Shown: positions 51,921 to 61,535 of the stretch, piece by piece
Layout: each line of letters opens with the position of its first letter
How positions within the stretch are numbered: position 1 is the stretch's first letter
From: Chroogloeocystis siderophila 5.2 s.c.1
Lineage (GTDB): Bacteria; Cyanobacteriota; Cyanobacteriia; Cyanobacteriales; Chroococcidiopsidaceae
Direction of reading: 5' to 3'
Assembly (NCBI RefSeq): GCF_001904655.1
Contig: NZ_MRCC01000014.1
Location: forward strand, 1 to 64,000
DNA: 64,000 nucleotides
Position numbers and translations under genes: made by a program
The notes under the pieces: generated by a model
What the model was told of the DNA's origin: nothing
Databases searched by the model: none
What the model saw: the letters and a program-made list of their open reading frames with translations, nothing else

Positions 51921-53933
51921 ATGCCTGTACTCAACACCTCCTCAACTGTGACAGCATTTCCCTTAACCGCTGTTGTTGGTCAAGAAGCCATAAAATTAGC
52001 ACTGCTACTCGCAGCCGTCGATCCAGGCTTGGGAGGAGTCGCGATCGCAGGTCGTCGGGGTACGGCAAAATCAGTGATGGCACGCGCCCTGCACGCACTA
52101 TTACCCCCAATTGAAATCGTCAAAAGTTCGATGTGTAACTGCGATCCTAACCGCCCCGAAGAATGGGACGATCAGTTAAGAGACATCTGCGATCGCACAC
52201 AAGTAGAAACCGAAGTTATTCCCGCGCCGTTTATCCAAATTCCTTTAGGCGTCACCGAAGACAGGCTATTAGGCTCAGTTGATGTTGAACAGTCAGTCAA
52301 ACAAGGAGAAACCGTTTTTCAACCAGGATTACTTGCCCAAGCGCATCGTGGCGTTCTCTACGTCGATGAAATTAATTTGCTCGATGACAACATCAGCAAC
52401 CAGCTACTAACCGTTTTAACCGAAGGACGTAACCAAATCGAACGCGAAGGCATTAGTTTTCAGCATCCTTGTCAACCACTCTTTATTGCTACCTACAACC
52501 CCGAAGAAGGCGCACTCCGCGAACACCTCCTTGATCGTATTGCGATCGCACTTTCAGCAGATGAAGTCCTAGGAATCGACGAACGCGTTCAAGCCGTCGA
52601 ACAAGCAATTTCTTATGCGCGATCGCCTCAAGAATTTCTCCAGCAATACAGCGAAGACATCGATAGTCTCAAAACGCAAATTATCCTAGCGCGAGAATGG
52701 TTAAAAGATGTTCGCATCAGCCACGAGCAAATCGCTTATCTCGTTGATGAAGCCATCCGCGCCGGAGTGCAAGGACATCGCGCAGAATTATTTGCTCTCC
52801 GCGTCGCCAAAGCCGCAGCTGCACTCGATGGACGCACCACAGTCAGCGCCGAAGATTTACGTCGGGCGGTGGAATTGGTTATCGTTCCCCGCGCAACGAT
52901 GATACAAATACCTCCCGAAGAGGAAACACCACCGCCACCACCGCCACCACCGCAAGATCAATCCGAACAACCGCAAGACGAACAAGAAGAACAAGAAGAA
53001 GACGAAGAGGAACAAGAGCAAACACCACCGAGTATTCCTGAAGAATTTGTATTTGATCCGGAAGGCGTGATTCTCGATCCAAGCGTGCTGTATTTTGCGC
53101 AAATGGCTAAACGCCAGGGTAAAGCTGGTAGCCGCAGCGTCATTTTCTCGGAAGATCGCGGGCGATATGTTAAGCCAATGTTACCGAAAGGTAAAGTGCG
53201 CCGTATTGCCGTTGATGCGACACTCCGCGCCGCCGCCCCCTATCAAAAAGCGCGTCACGAACGCCAACCAAATCGCAAAGTCATTGTCGAACAAGGCGAT
53301 ATTCGCGCCAAGCGGTTAGTGCGCAAAGCTGGGGCGTTAGTTGTGTTTGTCGTCGATGCTTCTGGTTCAATGGCACTCAACCGAATGCAAGCCGCAAAAG
53401 GTGCGGTGATGCGCTTACTCACCGAGGCGTATGAAAATCGCGATCAAGTTGCTTTGATTCCCTTCCGAGGCGAACAAGCAGAAGTACTACTACCGCCAAC
53501 GCGTTCGATCGCCGCAGCCCGAAGAAGACTCGAACGATTGCCGTGTGGAGGTGGTTCGCCGCTAGCGCATGGTTTAACACAAGCTGTTCGCGCCGGAACA
53601 AATGCCCAAATGTCTGGCGATATCGGTCAGGTTGTTATTGTAGCAATTACCGATGGACGCGCTAATATTTCTTTGTCACGATCGCTGGGTGAACCCCAGA
53701 TCGAAGGCGAAAAACCTGATATTAAAGGCGAATTGCTAGATATTGCTGCGCGGATTCGCGCCTTAGGAATGCAGCTTCTTGTAATTGATACCGAAAGTAA
53801 GTTTATTTCGACAGGATTTGCCAAAGAACTGGCGCAAAAAGCCGGAGGAAAGTACTATCACTTACCAAAGGCAACCGATCAAGCGATCGCCACCATGACG
53901 AAGAATGCAATATCAAGTTTGAAGTCTCGCTGA
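51921..53933 (+). CDS. chlD: magnesium chelatase ATPase subunit D
   Basis: This is a 670-residue subunit of the ATP-dependent enzyme that inserts Mg2+ into protoporphyrin IX in chlorophyll synthesis. The N-terminal AAA+ domain has a P-loop variant GRRGTAKS and the sequence [15 protein letters not shown] Pro-rich then acidic linker follows at about 335-365 (PPPPPPPPQ and Glu/Asp/Gln runs), and the C-terminal von Willebrand A domain carries the MIDAS DASGS near residue 479. ChlD works with ChlI and ChlH; neither gene is in the window. ATG at 51921. Confidence 0.96.
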   Translation: MPVLNTSSTVTAFPLTAVVGQEAIKLALLLAAVDPGLGGVAIAGRRGTAKSVMARALHALLPPIEIVKSSMCNCDPNRPEEWDDQLRDICDRTQVETEVIPAPFIQIPLGVTEDRLLGSVDVEQSVKQGETVFQPGLLAQAHRGVLYVDEINLLDDNISNQLLTVLTEGRNQIEREGISFQHPCQPLFIATYNPEEGALREHLLDRIAIALSADEVLGIDERVQAVEQAISYARSPQEFLQQYSEDIDSLKTQIILAREWLKDVRISHEQIAYLVDEAIRAGVQGHRAELFALRVAKAAAALDGRTTVSAEDLRRAVELVIVPRATMIQIPPEEETPPPPPPPPQDQSEQPQDEQEEQEEDEEEQEQTPPSIPEEFVFDPEGVILDPSVLYFAQMAKRQGKAGSRSVIFSEDRGRYVKPMLPKGKVRRIAVDATLRAAAPYQKARHERQPNRKVIVEQGDIRAKRLVRKAGALVVFVVDASGSMALNRMQAAKGAVMRLLTEAYENRDQVALIPFRGEQAEVLLPPTRSIAAARRRLERLPCGGGSPLAHGLTQAVRAGTNAQMSGDIGQVVIVAITDGRANISLSRSLGEPQIEGEKPDIKGELLDIAARIRALGMQLLVIDTESKFISTGFAKELAQKAGGKYYHLPKATDQAIATMTKNAISSLKSR

Positions 53934-53961
53934 CATGAGACAATAAGAGCAAACCAAGAGG

Positions 53962-53979
53962 GGTAAGGCATTCCTTACC
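53962..53979 (+). terminator. perfect hairpin after chlD
   Basis: GGTAAGG, loop CATT, CCTTACC forms a perfect 7-bp stem 29 bp after the chlD stop. There is no T-run, so it may attenuate rather than terminate transcription into the GNAT gene. Confidence 0.45.
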
Positions 53980-53994
53980 TATATTAGTAGTTGA

Positions 53995-54489
53995 TTGACA
54001 GTGCAACAGGAATTGCCACCAGGATGTTCTGTACGCCCAGCCGCTAAAAATGACCTATGGGCGATTCGGAAATTGGTGCTAAGCGCTAAACTCGATCCAA
54101 CTCAATTAAATTGGTCGCAGTTTTGGGTGATTGAGTGTCATCAAAAAATTGTCGCTTGTGGACAGTTACGCAACTTCAATACAGTACAAGAACTGGGTAG
54201 TTTAGTCGTCTCACCCGCTTGGCGCGATCGCGGTTTGGGAAGTTATTTAATTAACCATTTGATTGCGCAAGCAACGCAGCCGCTTTACTTAGAATGTGTT
54301 GGTAACAGATTAGCTTTGTACTACACTCGCTTTGGTTTTGTGCCAATCTCCTGGCAAGCCTTACCCCAAAGCCTTAAACTCAAGTTTGGGATTTCGCAGT
54401 TAGCCGCAGTCCTAATTCCTTTTTTAACAGTGACGATTATGCAGTATCAGGGGAATGCTCGCGAGCAAGCGGTGATCGCTACTCAGTAA
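53995..54489 (+). CDS. GNAT-family N-acetyltransferase
   Basis: This ~164-residue acetyltransferase shows the GNAT acetyl-CoA loop LVVSPAWRDRGLGSYLINHLI around residue 75 and the strand ECVGNRLALYYTRFGF. A hydrophobic C-terminal helix (LAAVLIPFLTVTIMQY) could associate with membranes. The start is uncertain: TTG at 53995 and GTG at 54001 are both possible and neither has a strong ribosome-binding site. Substrate unknown. It lies 61 bp after chlD, with a hairpin in between. Confidence 0.85.
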   Translation: MTVQQELPPGCSVRPAAKNDLWAIRKLVLSAKLDPTQLNWSQFWVIECHQKIVACGQLRNFNTVQELGSLVVSPAWRDRGLGSYLINHLIAQATQPLYLECVGNRLALYYTRFGFVPISWQALPQSLKLKFGISQLAAVLIPFLTVTIMQYQGNAREQAVIATQ

Positions 54490-54498
54490 AATAAGTAA

Positions 54499-54786
54499 AA
54501 ATCAACTCAACTTGATAGCTGGTAACTAGGCAATAGTAATTAGCGATTAGAGAGAATAAGAAGCAACATCCCGATTACCTAACAATAGTTGACAGTTTAT
54601 GAGCTTCTATAATGTCCTAACTCTATTGACTAGGGCTATAGGTGAAAATCAACTTAACTTGATGGCTGATAACTGGTCATTAGTAGCAATTAGCGCTCTT
54701 CGGTTAGCTGTTAGCGTCTGTTGTAGCTAAATGCTAATTGCCAAGTGCTAAAAGCTTTCCCATTACCTAACAATAGATAATTATCT
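54499..54786. repeat. two diverged copies of an intergenic direct repeat
   Basis: Copy A starts near 54499 (AAAATCAACTCAACTTGATAG...) and ends at ATTACCTAACAATAG near 54590; copy B starts near 54643 (GAAAATCAACTTAACTTGATGG...) and ends at the same ATTACCTAACAATAG near 54778. Internal CTAATTGC-type short repeats are present. No gene is visible. Confidence 0.65.
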
Positions 54787-56337
54787 TTATTCGTGTATAC
54801 TGCCATCGGGCATCGTAGCGCCACTTAGCCTCGCAGATTCTAGATTTGCTCCACTCAAGTTTGCACTGGCAAGATTTGCTCTTTCTAAGTTGGTATTCCT
54901 TAAATCTGCGCCACGCAAATCTACTGATACTAAATTCACTGCACTTAAATTAGCTTGACTCAGGTTTGCACCACATAGGTTAGCTTCACTCAAGTTGGCT
55001 CCGCTAAGATTTCCTTGAAACACAACCCCAACTAAATTAGCTTGTATCAAAGTAGCACCGCTCAAGTTTATTTTGTCAAGATACGTGTTTTGCAAATTCG
55101 CATGACTTAAGTTAGCTGCTGTAAAATTTGCTCCCTCTAAACTTGCTCTACTTAAGTTTGCCTCAGTGAGATTCGCTGCAATTAAATTTGCGTATTTCAG
55201 GTTAGCTTCACTCAAATTAGCAGCACAAAAGCTTGTTTGCAGCATAATTGCACCACTGAGATTCGCCGCGCTGAAGTTTGCTTGATTGCAGTTGGCTTCA
55301 CTTAAGTTTGCTCCACTCAAATTCGTCGTATAAAAGTTTGTTTCTCGTAAATCTGCCTTAGTTAAACTAACCTCTTTGAGGTCGTAGCCTGCTAAATTAG
55401 CCTTTGATAAAACAGTACTAGGAGCAATCAGATAAGCTTCTGCTGCTGTTAAGTCAAAACCTTCAGGGAATATTGTGGAAAAGTCATAAACTGCTTGTCG
55501 TAGGTTCGCATTTTGAAGATTGGCTTCAGTAAAATCAGTAGCTAATAAATTAGCACGACTTAAATTCGCTTCGCGCAAATTAACTTTATAGAGGTTGGCT
55601 TTCTGTAAATTCCCTTTACTAAGATTTGCTCTCCTGAAGTTAGTTTCTTCAAGCTTTACCTGAAAAGATAAGTTGACTCCACTTAAATTAGCATCGCTTA
55701 AATTAGCTCGCTCTAGCTTAGTTTTAGAGAAAATAGCTTGTCTTAAATCTGTATTTTCTAAGTTTGCTTCAGTTAAATTTGTCTGTTCTAATACTGCTTC
55801 AGAAAGTTGAGCATCTTTTAGATTGGCGTGACTTAAGTTTACTAAACTAAGATTGGCTTTGCTTAAGTTTGCCTGTACCAAGTTAGCGTGACTAAAATTC
55901 CAGACACTCGCGTTTAAAGATTCTCCACTTAAATTAATTTGTGCCAGATTACAACCGGAAAAATTACGCTGTCCATTATTATATCGCTGCCAAAATTCTT
56001 CAGTGGTGATATTTAGTTCAGTATCTTCATCGGTGCGATCGTCTGTATCTAAGTCGTCACGAATAAATTGGCTATTGAGATCGGAGGCTAAGCTAAAAGT
56101 GTTAGGTTGGGTTAGGTTGAGTTCTTGTAGTCTAGCTAATGCATCTTGCAGTTTAGTAATCTGCTGTAGCTCTGGTCGATTGTCAAACTGCTCACTCAGG
56201 CTATCTAAGCGCCGTTTTAATTCTGTTAAATACTTAACAAGCACATTTTGCTGTTGTTGTAACTGTTCGACTTGAGAAACTAGCAGACGGTAATCGTCTG
56301 GTGTTTCCCTTACAGGATCTAATTCTGAGTTAGACAT
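54787..56337 (-). CDS. pentapeptide-repeat protein with N-terminal coiled coil
   Basis: This is a 516-residue protein. Residues 1-~60 form a coiled coil (VEQLQQQQNVLVKYLTELKRRLDSL). From about residue 115 to the C-terminus there are tandem A(D/N)LxX pentapeptides (ANLSKANLSLVNLSHANL style), interrupted once around 290-310 by FPEGFDLTAAEAYLIAP. Pentapeptide repeats fold as a right-handed quadrilateral beta-helix; roles vary, and no target is evident. ATG at 56337. The NACHT-like fragment gene lies 46 bp upstream in the same direction, so they may be co-transcribed. Confidence 0.92.
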   Translation of the reverse strand: MSNSELDPVRETPDDYRLLVSQVEQLQQQQNVLVKYLTELKRRLDSLSEQFDNRPELQQITKLQDALARLQELNLTQPNTFSLASDLNSQFIRDDLDTDDRTDEDTELNITTEEFWQRYNNGQRNFSGCNLAQINLSGESLNASVWNFSHANLVQANLSKANLSLVNLSHANLKDAQLSEAVLEQTNLTEANLENTDLRQAIFSKTKLERANLSDANLSGVNLSFQVKLEETNFRRANLSKGNLQKANLYKVNLREANLSRANLLATDFTEANLQNANLRQAVYDFSTIFPEGFDLTAAEAYLIAPSTVLSKANLAGYDLKEVSLTKADLRETNFYTTNLSGANLSEANCNQANFSAANLSGAIMLQTSFCAANLSEANLKYANLIAANLTEANLSRASLEGANFTAANLSHANLQNTYLDKINLSGATLIQANLVGVVFQGNLSGANLSEANLCGANLSQANLSAVNLVSVDLRGADLRNTNLERANLASANLSGANLESARLSGATMPDGSIHE

Positions 56338-56383
56338 GACTTAGACATGACAAGGTTAAAAAACAGTTAGGCAACTTAATCTA

Positions 56384-57529
56384 TTATGCGATCGCCTCCA
56401 GTAATGGGGTATTTTTCGCGAATAAAAATAAGTTTTGCTCTAACTCTTCTCGAATACTACAGGTGACACATCCAGCATCTATACTATCAAATAATACTTT
56501 GGACATATCATAATATTGCTGTAACGCCTGCTTCTGGTGATCGCTAAAACGACATCTTTGTAGTTTTTGAGCCGCAGAATTCAACTTTGGTGAATCAGCT
56601 TCTAGATCGCTTGATAAATTGCTATCTAAAGCACCAGAAATCTCAAAATCAATACCAAGAATACACTCGATATAAAACGCACGAACTGCTGCGGGTTTGT
56701 AATCATAATTTATCTTCAGTGATTGATGTTTTAACCAAGTTAGAAAAGGTTGCAAAGTTACTTGTGATTCAATTAAAGTATCAATTTTAGACTTCATTAG
56801 TAGCAAGAGATAGTCTGTATTCGGTAACATACTTGCTACTAGAGTGCAAATTTGATGCCAGCGATTTTCCGTTAATTGCTCTACAAGCTGTTTGAGCGCT
56901 TGCTCTAATCCCTGTACAGTATATCCTTCTACAATTGCTTTTGCAGCTAAATATTCATGAAAAGAAAGAACTGAAAAAGCATAAATACCAGACGTCCATT
57001 CGGTAAAGAGTTCGTAATGAGCTTGAATAGATTGTAGAACTTCCTTGGCTTGCGCACGTGTTTCTGGCTCAATTTGGGTTTTGAATATTTTTTGTAGATA
57101 GTCACTGATATACTGCTCTAGCTGCTGTTGCTCAAAAAAGTATTCTCCTTGTGCAAAAGTCATCCAAGCAACATAAGTTAGCAAACCTTCTTTTTGTTGC
57201 AACGACAAGCTTGTGAAAATTTTGTCTTTTGCATCTTCAGTGCTACCCCACTGCTTTAAGAGAATTTGTAATCCTACATGATAAAGCTGGGCGCGCTGTA
57301 GTGGAATTTCGCCTGTTTCTTCAAAAACTATACGTAATAAAGTTAACAATAAAGGGTGGCTAAGTATCTGTTTAACAGTTTCATGATCTTGGATTTTTCC
57401 AGGTAGTTGCGGCTTTTGAGTTTTAAGCCATATTTTTTTATACCTTACTTGCTTTTGCTCGTCGAGCTTAATATTTTGTTCTATAGATAAATTTTTTCTT
57501 TTTCGTGACTCTACAGTTACGTTGAGCAT
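56384..57529 (-). CDS. truncated NACHT-family (NLR-like) protein lacking the NTPase core
   Basis: This 381-residue protein matches the region after the P-loop domain of cyanobacterial NACHT proteins: the winged-helix stretch HPLLLTLLRIVFEETGEIPLQRAQLYHVGL, then LSLQQKEGLLTYVAWMTFAQGEYFF, the FSVLSFHEYLAA segment and a C-terminal NACHT helical domain with QYYDMSKVLFDSIDAGCVTCSIREELEQ. The N-terminal ~45 residues (MLNVTVESRKRKNLSIEQ...) are unrelated, and no Walker A or B motif exists in it or in the DNA upstream. NACHT proteins include antiphage STAND NTPases. This copy cannot hydrolyse ATP and may be a remnant, a decoy or a split component. Confidence 0.78.
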   Translation of the reverse strand: MLNVTVESRKRKNLSIEQNIKLDEQKQVRYKKIWLKTQKPQLPGKIQDHETVKQILSHPLLLTLLRIVFEETGEIPLQRAQLYHVGLQILLKQWGSTEDAKDKIFTSLSLQQKEGLLTYVAWMTFAQGEYFFEQQQLEQYISDYLQKIFKTQIEPETRAQAKEVLQSIQAHYELFTEWTSGIYAFSVLSFHEYLAAKAIVEGYTVQGLEQALKQLVEQLTENRWHQICTLVASMLPNTDYLLLLMKSKIDTLIESQVTLQPFLTWLKHQSLKINYDYKPAAVRAFYIECILGIDFEISGALDSNLSSDLEADSPKLNSAAQKLQRCRFSDHQKQALQQYYDMSKVLFDSIDAGCVTCSIREELEQNLFLFAKNTPLLEAIA

Positions 57530-57616
57530 GAGAATTGGATAGTGGTAATGATATAATTTTGTAATGAACTGCTTACTTATAGCGTTGCAGTTAAGAATAA
57601 ATTAACAAAGTAAGTA

Positions 57617-58402
57617 TTAAGCTCCGGCTGCTAAGGCTGGTGCTTGTAATAGATTAACTAACTGTACTTTACCTCTTTGAAGGTAGCGGGTAACTGTCAT
57701 TGGGCTAGTGCCAATGTGTTGGGCTGCTTCTTTACGCGAAAGCTCTTTTAAGAAAACTAGTTCAACTGCAATTCTTGTTTTTTCCTCCATTTGACTCATT
57801 GCGCCTTGTAGTTGCTGGCGATCCTCTTCTTGTTGCTGTAAGCTCGTAGAGCGAGGGTCAGCAAGTGCTTCTCCTAAAGTAATTGGGCAATCGACATGAT
57901 GAACAACAGTAGTATCTAGGCTTAAAGTAATTCGGTTTTGAATTGCTAATTTGCAATCGAGCCACTCTTGTATAGAAACTTGTAAGCAGCAAGCAATTTC
58001 GATATCTGTTGGACAGCGCCCTAATGAAGAAGTTAGTTTTTTACGTACTTTTTGTCCCTGGTTATAAATTTCTTGCCAACGTCGAGGAATTTTAATAGCA
58101 CACGCGCGATCGCGTAAAAAATGAAGAATTTCCCCACGAATATAAGGCACAGCAAAAGAACTAAAAGCATAGCCTTGACTCGGATCAAATCGTTCAATTG
58201 CTCGAATCAAGCCCAAGTAGCCAATTTGTTCTAAATCTTCGTATGGCTCAGTACATTGATGGCTGAATTGATGTGCTATTTTCCTGACTAAACCACTGTG
58301 CAATTTAACCAGTTTATTTCGTAATTTAATCGAAGGTTTTTGATGATATGAAACAAGTAAGTTCCGTGCTTCTGAATAGTCAGCGTATTGAGTTTTCGGC
58401 AT
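57617..58402 (-). CDS. sigF: SigF-type group 3 sigma factor
   Basis: This 261-residue sigma factor of the SigB/F/G group has region 2 (LVRKIAHQFSHQCTEPYEDLEQIGYLGLIRAIERFDP), the -10 contact YAFSSFAVPYIRGEILHFLRD, region 3 (IPRRWQEIYNQGQKV) and a region 4 helix-turn-helix (LSRKEAAQHIGTSPMTVTRYL). Cyanobacterial SigF controls pilus, motility and envelope genes. The ATG at 58402 follows CGGAG; the longer open frame from 58552 would add a non-homologous hydrophobic leader and is rejected. Confidence 0.93.
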   Translation of the reverse strand: MPKTQYADYSEARNLLVSYHQKPSIKLRNKLVKLHSGLVRKIAHQFSHQCTEPYEDLEQIGYLGLIRAIERFDPSQGYAFSSFAVPYIRGEILHFLRDRACAIKIPRRWQEIYNQGQKVRKKLTSSLGRCPTDIEIACCLQVSIQEWLDCKLAIQNRITLSLDTTVVHHVDCPITLGEALADPRSTSLQQQEEDRQQLQGAMSQMEEKTRIAVELVFLKELSRKEAAQHIGTSPMTVTRYLQRGKVQLVNLLQAPALAAGA

Positions 58403-58904
58403 AAAAACTCCGATAATAATTAAAAAAGAGATTTTTAGATATTTGTGTAAAAAAATAACTAAGCTTGAATCCAAGCTGCAATTATTGTCGGTAGAGAAAG
58501 CATAAGAAACCATCGTTATTCCACTGAATTTATCAAGGTTGCCCTTTGACAAATCGGGATTTTTACGTATATTTTCTGAGTAAGTAGCATCGCTTCATTG
58601 TCTTCATAGCTAGACAGATCGCTCTGAGAATCATCGGGTAGTTATTCATTGGAAGTCTTCAGTAGCATTCAGTAACGACCGATTAAGACGAAAAAGGCTT
58701 GGCAAATTCACACATCTGAAAACGACAAAAAATTCAGTAGCTTGAGTAGGAACTAACCTCAAGCGGGTTCTACTGTCTTCAGTAGTGCGTGGAGGAACTA
58801 AAAGTCTTATCCAAAGACTTGGATTGAGAGGTTGTCGATAATCGTTAAAATCAAAATACAGTTCAACACACGATCGCAAAAAAAATACTGTCTACTTAGG
58901 GGAT
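58403..58904. other. spacer between sigF and prfB
   Basis: No gene is supported. A perfect hairpin AAGTCTT/AAGACTT lies at 58802-58820, and several CTTCAGTAG-like short repeats occur at 58650-58785. The spacer must contain both divergent promoters. Confidence 0.5.
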
Positions 58905-60027
58905 ATGGAAGTCTTAGAAATCAAACGCGAAGTCGAAAGGTTATCTCAGCGCCTGGGTAAAACCCAGGACTATCTTTGACGTACCAGCACTAACCGCCAA
59001 AATTCAAGATCTTGAGCAAATCGCAGCGCAACCAGAATTTTGGGAAGATCAAGCAAGTGCGCAGCAAACGTTGCAAGAAATGAACGATCTCAAAGCACAT
59101 TTACAACAACACGCACAATGGCAAGCGAGTTTAGAAGATACTAAAGCTGTGCTGGAACTATTAGAGTTAGAAGCAGACGAAGCACTGCTAAACGAAGCTG
59201 CCGCGAATGTAACGCAACTTAATCGAGAACTCGATCAGTGGGAGCTACAGCAGTTACTCTCTGGTCCTTATGATGAAAAAGGCGCAGTTCTCACAATCAA
59301 TGCAGGTGCAGGAGGAACAGACGCTCAAGATTGGGCAGAAATGCTGCTCCGGATGTACACGAGGTGGGCAGAAAATCAAGGATATAAAGTCAATCTTGCT
59401 GAACTTTCTGAAGGCGATGAAGCGGGAGTTAAGTCAGCTACGCTAGAAATTTCTGGTCGTTATGCTTATGGGTACTTGCAAGGCGAGAAGGGAACGCATC
59501 GCCTAGTACGCATTTCCCCTTTCAACGCCAACGGTAAGCGACAAACAAGCTTTGCTGGTGTGGAAGTCATGCCACAAATAGATAATTCTGTGCAGTTGGA
59601 CATACCAGAAAAAGACTTAGAAATTACAACATCAAGGGCTGGTGGTAAAGGCGGACAAAACGTTAACAAAGTAGAAACCGCAGTCCGCATCGTCCATATT
59701 CCTACTGGGATTGCAGTGCGCTGTACTCAAGAGCGCAGTCAGTTGCAAAATAAAGAAAAAGCACTGGCGATCCTCAAAGCAAAGCTGCTGATCGTTGCGC
59801 AAGAACAACGAGCGCAAGAAATCGCCCAAATTCGTGGCGATATGGTAGAAGCTGCTTGGGGAAACCAAATTCGCAACTACGTCTTTCACCCCTATCAATT
59901 AGTGAAGGACTTGCGGACTAATGTGGAAACAACAGCGATCACCGATGTTATGAATGGCGAAATCGATTTGTTTATCCAAGCCTACCTACGTCAAGAAAAT
60001 CAACTTGTAGAGAGTAACATTGCTTAG
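58905..60027 (+). CDS. prfB: peptide chain release factor 2, programmed +1 frameshift
   Basis: The gene starts at ATG 58905 after AGGGGAT and reads 24 codons to TATCTTTGAC, where TGA (58977-58979) is bypassed by a +1 shift on CTT; translation continues from GAC at 58978 to 60027, about 373 residues in all. The site TATCTTTGAC equals the classical E. coli prfB site, with an upstream CAGGAC Shine-Dalgarno-like stimulator. RF2 features: the stop-recognition SPF ([14 protein letters not shown]) and catalytic loop [20 protein letters not shown]2 level autoregulates the shift. It terminates translation at UGA and UAA. Confidence 0.96.
58971..58980 (+). promoter_or_regulatory. programmed ribosomal frameshift site of prfB
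   Basis: TAT-CTT-TGA-C in the zero frame; slippage of the CTT-decoding tRNA places GAC in the ribosomal A site. A purine-rich AGGA lies just upstream at Shine-Dalgarno-like spacing. The element senses RF2 shortage. Confidence 0.93.
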
Positions 60028-60214
60028 TTGAGGAGAAATAGAGGAAACAGAGGGTAGGCGGGCAGTTGGGTTATTGAGTATTAAAGAGCAATCATCATCA
60101 AAATCAAATTTCTCCCACACTCCCACTAGCCTCTAGCTGCTGCTTTAACAAACTGTTACATTAAAGGAAGAATATTTCTAGCCGTATATCGCGTGCAAGC
60201 GACAATACTTAATT

Positions 60215-60415
60215 ATGAGCAATTCGTCTTTACCAGAGCAAACTGTAAGCCATCCGACGCAATCACCTTCAACCACCACCGAACTGCGACCAAGTTATGT
60301 TAAGCTTGCCATGCGTAATATGGTGCGTAAGCGAGCTACTTCGTTGCAACATTTTGTTTTAACGACTGTTGGACTTTTAGCTGTTCTGGTAGGGCTTGCT
60401 TATCTAACTCGATGA
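60215..60415 (+). CDS. DUF3285 small single-helix membrane protein
   Basis: The 66-residue protein has a Ser/Thr/Pro-rich start, then the conserved SYVKLAMRNMVRKRATSLQHF and one transmembrane helix (VLTTVGLLAVLVGLAYL). This is the DUF3285 family, restricted to cyanobacteria and plastids; function unknown. The stop overlaps the ybeY start by 4 bp (ATGA), so the two are coupled. Confidence 0.92.
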   Translation: MSNSSLPEQTVSHPTQSPSTTTELRPSYVKLAMRNMVRKRATSLQHFVLTTVGLLAVLVGLAYLTR

Positions 60416-60951
60416 CAAAACAACTGCAAGTCGAAATCAATGTCGAAAACTGTTTTTTAGATTCCCCAACAGCAAAAGATTTATTAGTAAACCAACAAGT
60501 TAATTCCAATTTCATCGCCATAGAGACGTGGGAAGCTTGGTTTGCGTGTTGGATCGAAAGCCTGCAAAAATATCTTCCTCCAGCATTGGGATACGAACTG
60601 AGCCTGCGCTTAACTGACGATGCAGAAATTCAAGTGTTAAATGCGCAGTATCGACAGCAAAACAAGCCTACCGATGTACTAGCATTTGCAGCATTAGAGA
60701 CAAATTTCCCTCTGCCGAGTGAGATGCGATCGCGTCTTCCTTTATATCTTGGTGATATAGTAATCTCGGTTGATACAGCTGCACGGCAAGCAAATCAGCA
60801 GAATCACTCGCTGACAATTGAGCTAGCTTGGTTAGCAGCGCATGGTTTGCTTCATCTTTTAGGTTGGGATCATCCCGACGATGACAGCCTCAACCAAATG
60901 CTCAACGAGCAAACTCACTTACTAAACAAAGTTAATCTTGTCGTGATGTAG
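60412..60951 (+). CDS. ybeY: rRNA maturation endoribonuclease YbeY
   Basis: The 179-residue enzyme carries the metal-binding motif HGLLHLLGWDHPDD near residue 145 (His-x3-His-x5-His). Earlier conserved residues include NAQYRQQNKPTDVLAF with the family's TDVLSF-like segment. It processes the 3' end of 16S rRNA and takes part in ribosome quality control. ATG at 60412 overlaps the DUF3285 stop. Confidence 0.95.
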   Translation: MTKQLQVEINVENCFLDSPTAKDLLVNQQVNSNFIAIETWEAWFACWIESLQKYLPPALGYELSLRLTDDAEIQVLNAQYRQQNKPTDVLAFAALETNFPLPSEMRSRLPLYLGDIVISVDTAARQANQQNHSLTIELAWLAAHGLLHLLGWDHPDDDSLNQMLNEQTHLLNKVNLVVM

Positions 60952-61054
60952 CTAATCAAATTTCTATTGCCAGTTGTTACTTTCCTGTGAGACGATGAAT
61001 TACCGCTATTCAAGCAAGTTTCCTCAATAACTCCTGTGTTCTGGTTTCGTGTAT

Positions 61055-61504
61055 ATGTCCCAAGAAATTTCTACATCACAGCCAAACCGACCAGAAATAG
61101 CTTCGAGAAAGCGGGAGTTTTCTTGGCGAGTCGCTGCCAATTTATTAATTAGTTTTAAATATGCCTGGAATGGGATAAGTTACACTTTTGTTACCCAGCG
61201 CAATTTTCGGATTCATTTATTAATTGGCGCTCTAGCAATCAGCTTGGGCATTTTATTACATTTACAACCGATTGAGCTAGCCGTTATTAGCATTACGATT
61301 GGATTAGTACTGGCATTAGAGGTCTTGAACACAGCAATCGAGTCGGTCGTCGATCTCACAGTCAAGCAAACTTATCACGAACTCGCTAAAATTGCTAAAG
61401 ATTGCGCAGCAGGCGCTGTTCTTGTTACTGCGTTAGCCGCTGTATTTGTTGCCGGAATTCTCTTATTACCTCCCTTGCTCGTCTTATTACGCGCCGCTTT
61501 ATGA
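61055..61504 (+). CDS. dgkA: diacylglycerol kinase (prokaryotic DgkA family)
   Basis: The ~149-residue membrane protein has an N-terminal extension of about 40 residues, then the DgkA core: FKYAWNGISYTFVTQRNFRIHLLIGALAI, and the catalytic signature EVLNTAIESVVDL with the key Glu and Asn. Three membrane helices are seen. It phosphorylates diacylglycerol or undecaprenol. The ATG at 61055 is preferred to the GTG two codons earlier. It may form an operon with the following genes. Confidence 0.92.
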   Translation: MSQEISTSQPNRPEIASRKREFSWRVAANLLISFKYAWNGISYTFVTQRNFRIHLLIGALAISLGILLHLQPIELAVISITIGLVLALEVLNTAIESVVDLTVKQTYHELAKIAKDCAAGAVLVTALAAVFVAGILLLPPLLVLLRAAL

Positions 61505-61535
61505 TAAAGAAGAGTAAGAATGAGGATAAATAACC

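Noticed and set aside
52857-53143. Antisense ORFs within chlD rich in Trp/Arg or Ser/Cys
   Set aside because: They are reverse readings of the proline- and glutamate-rich linker codons.
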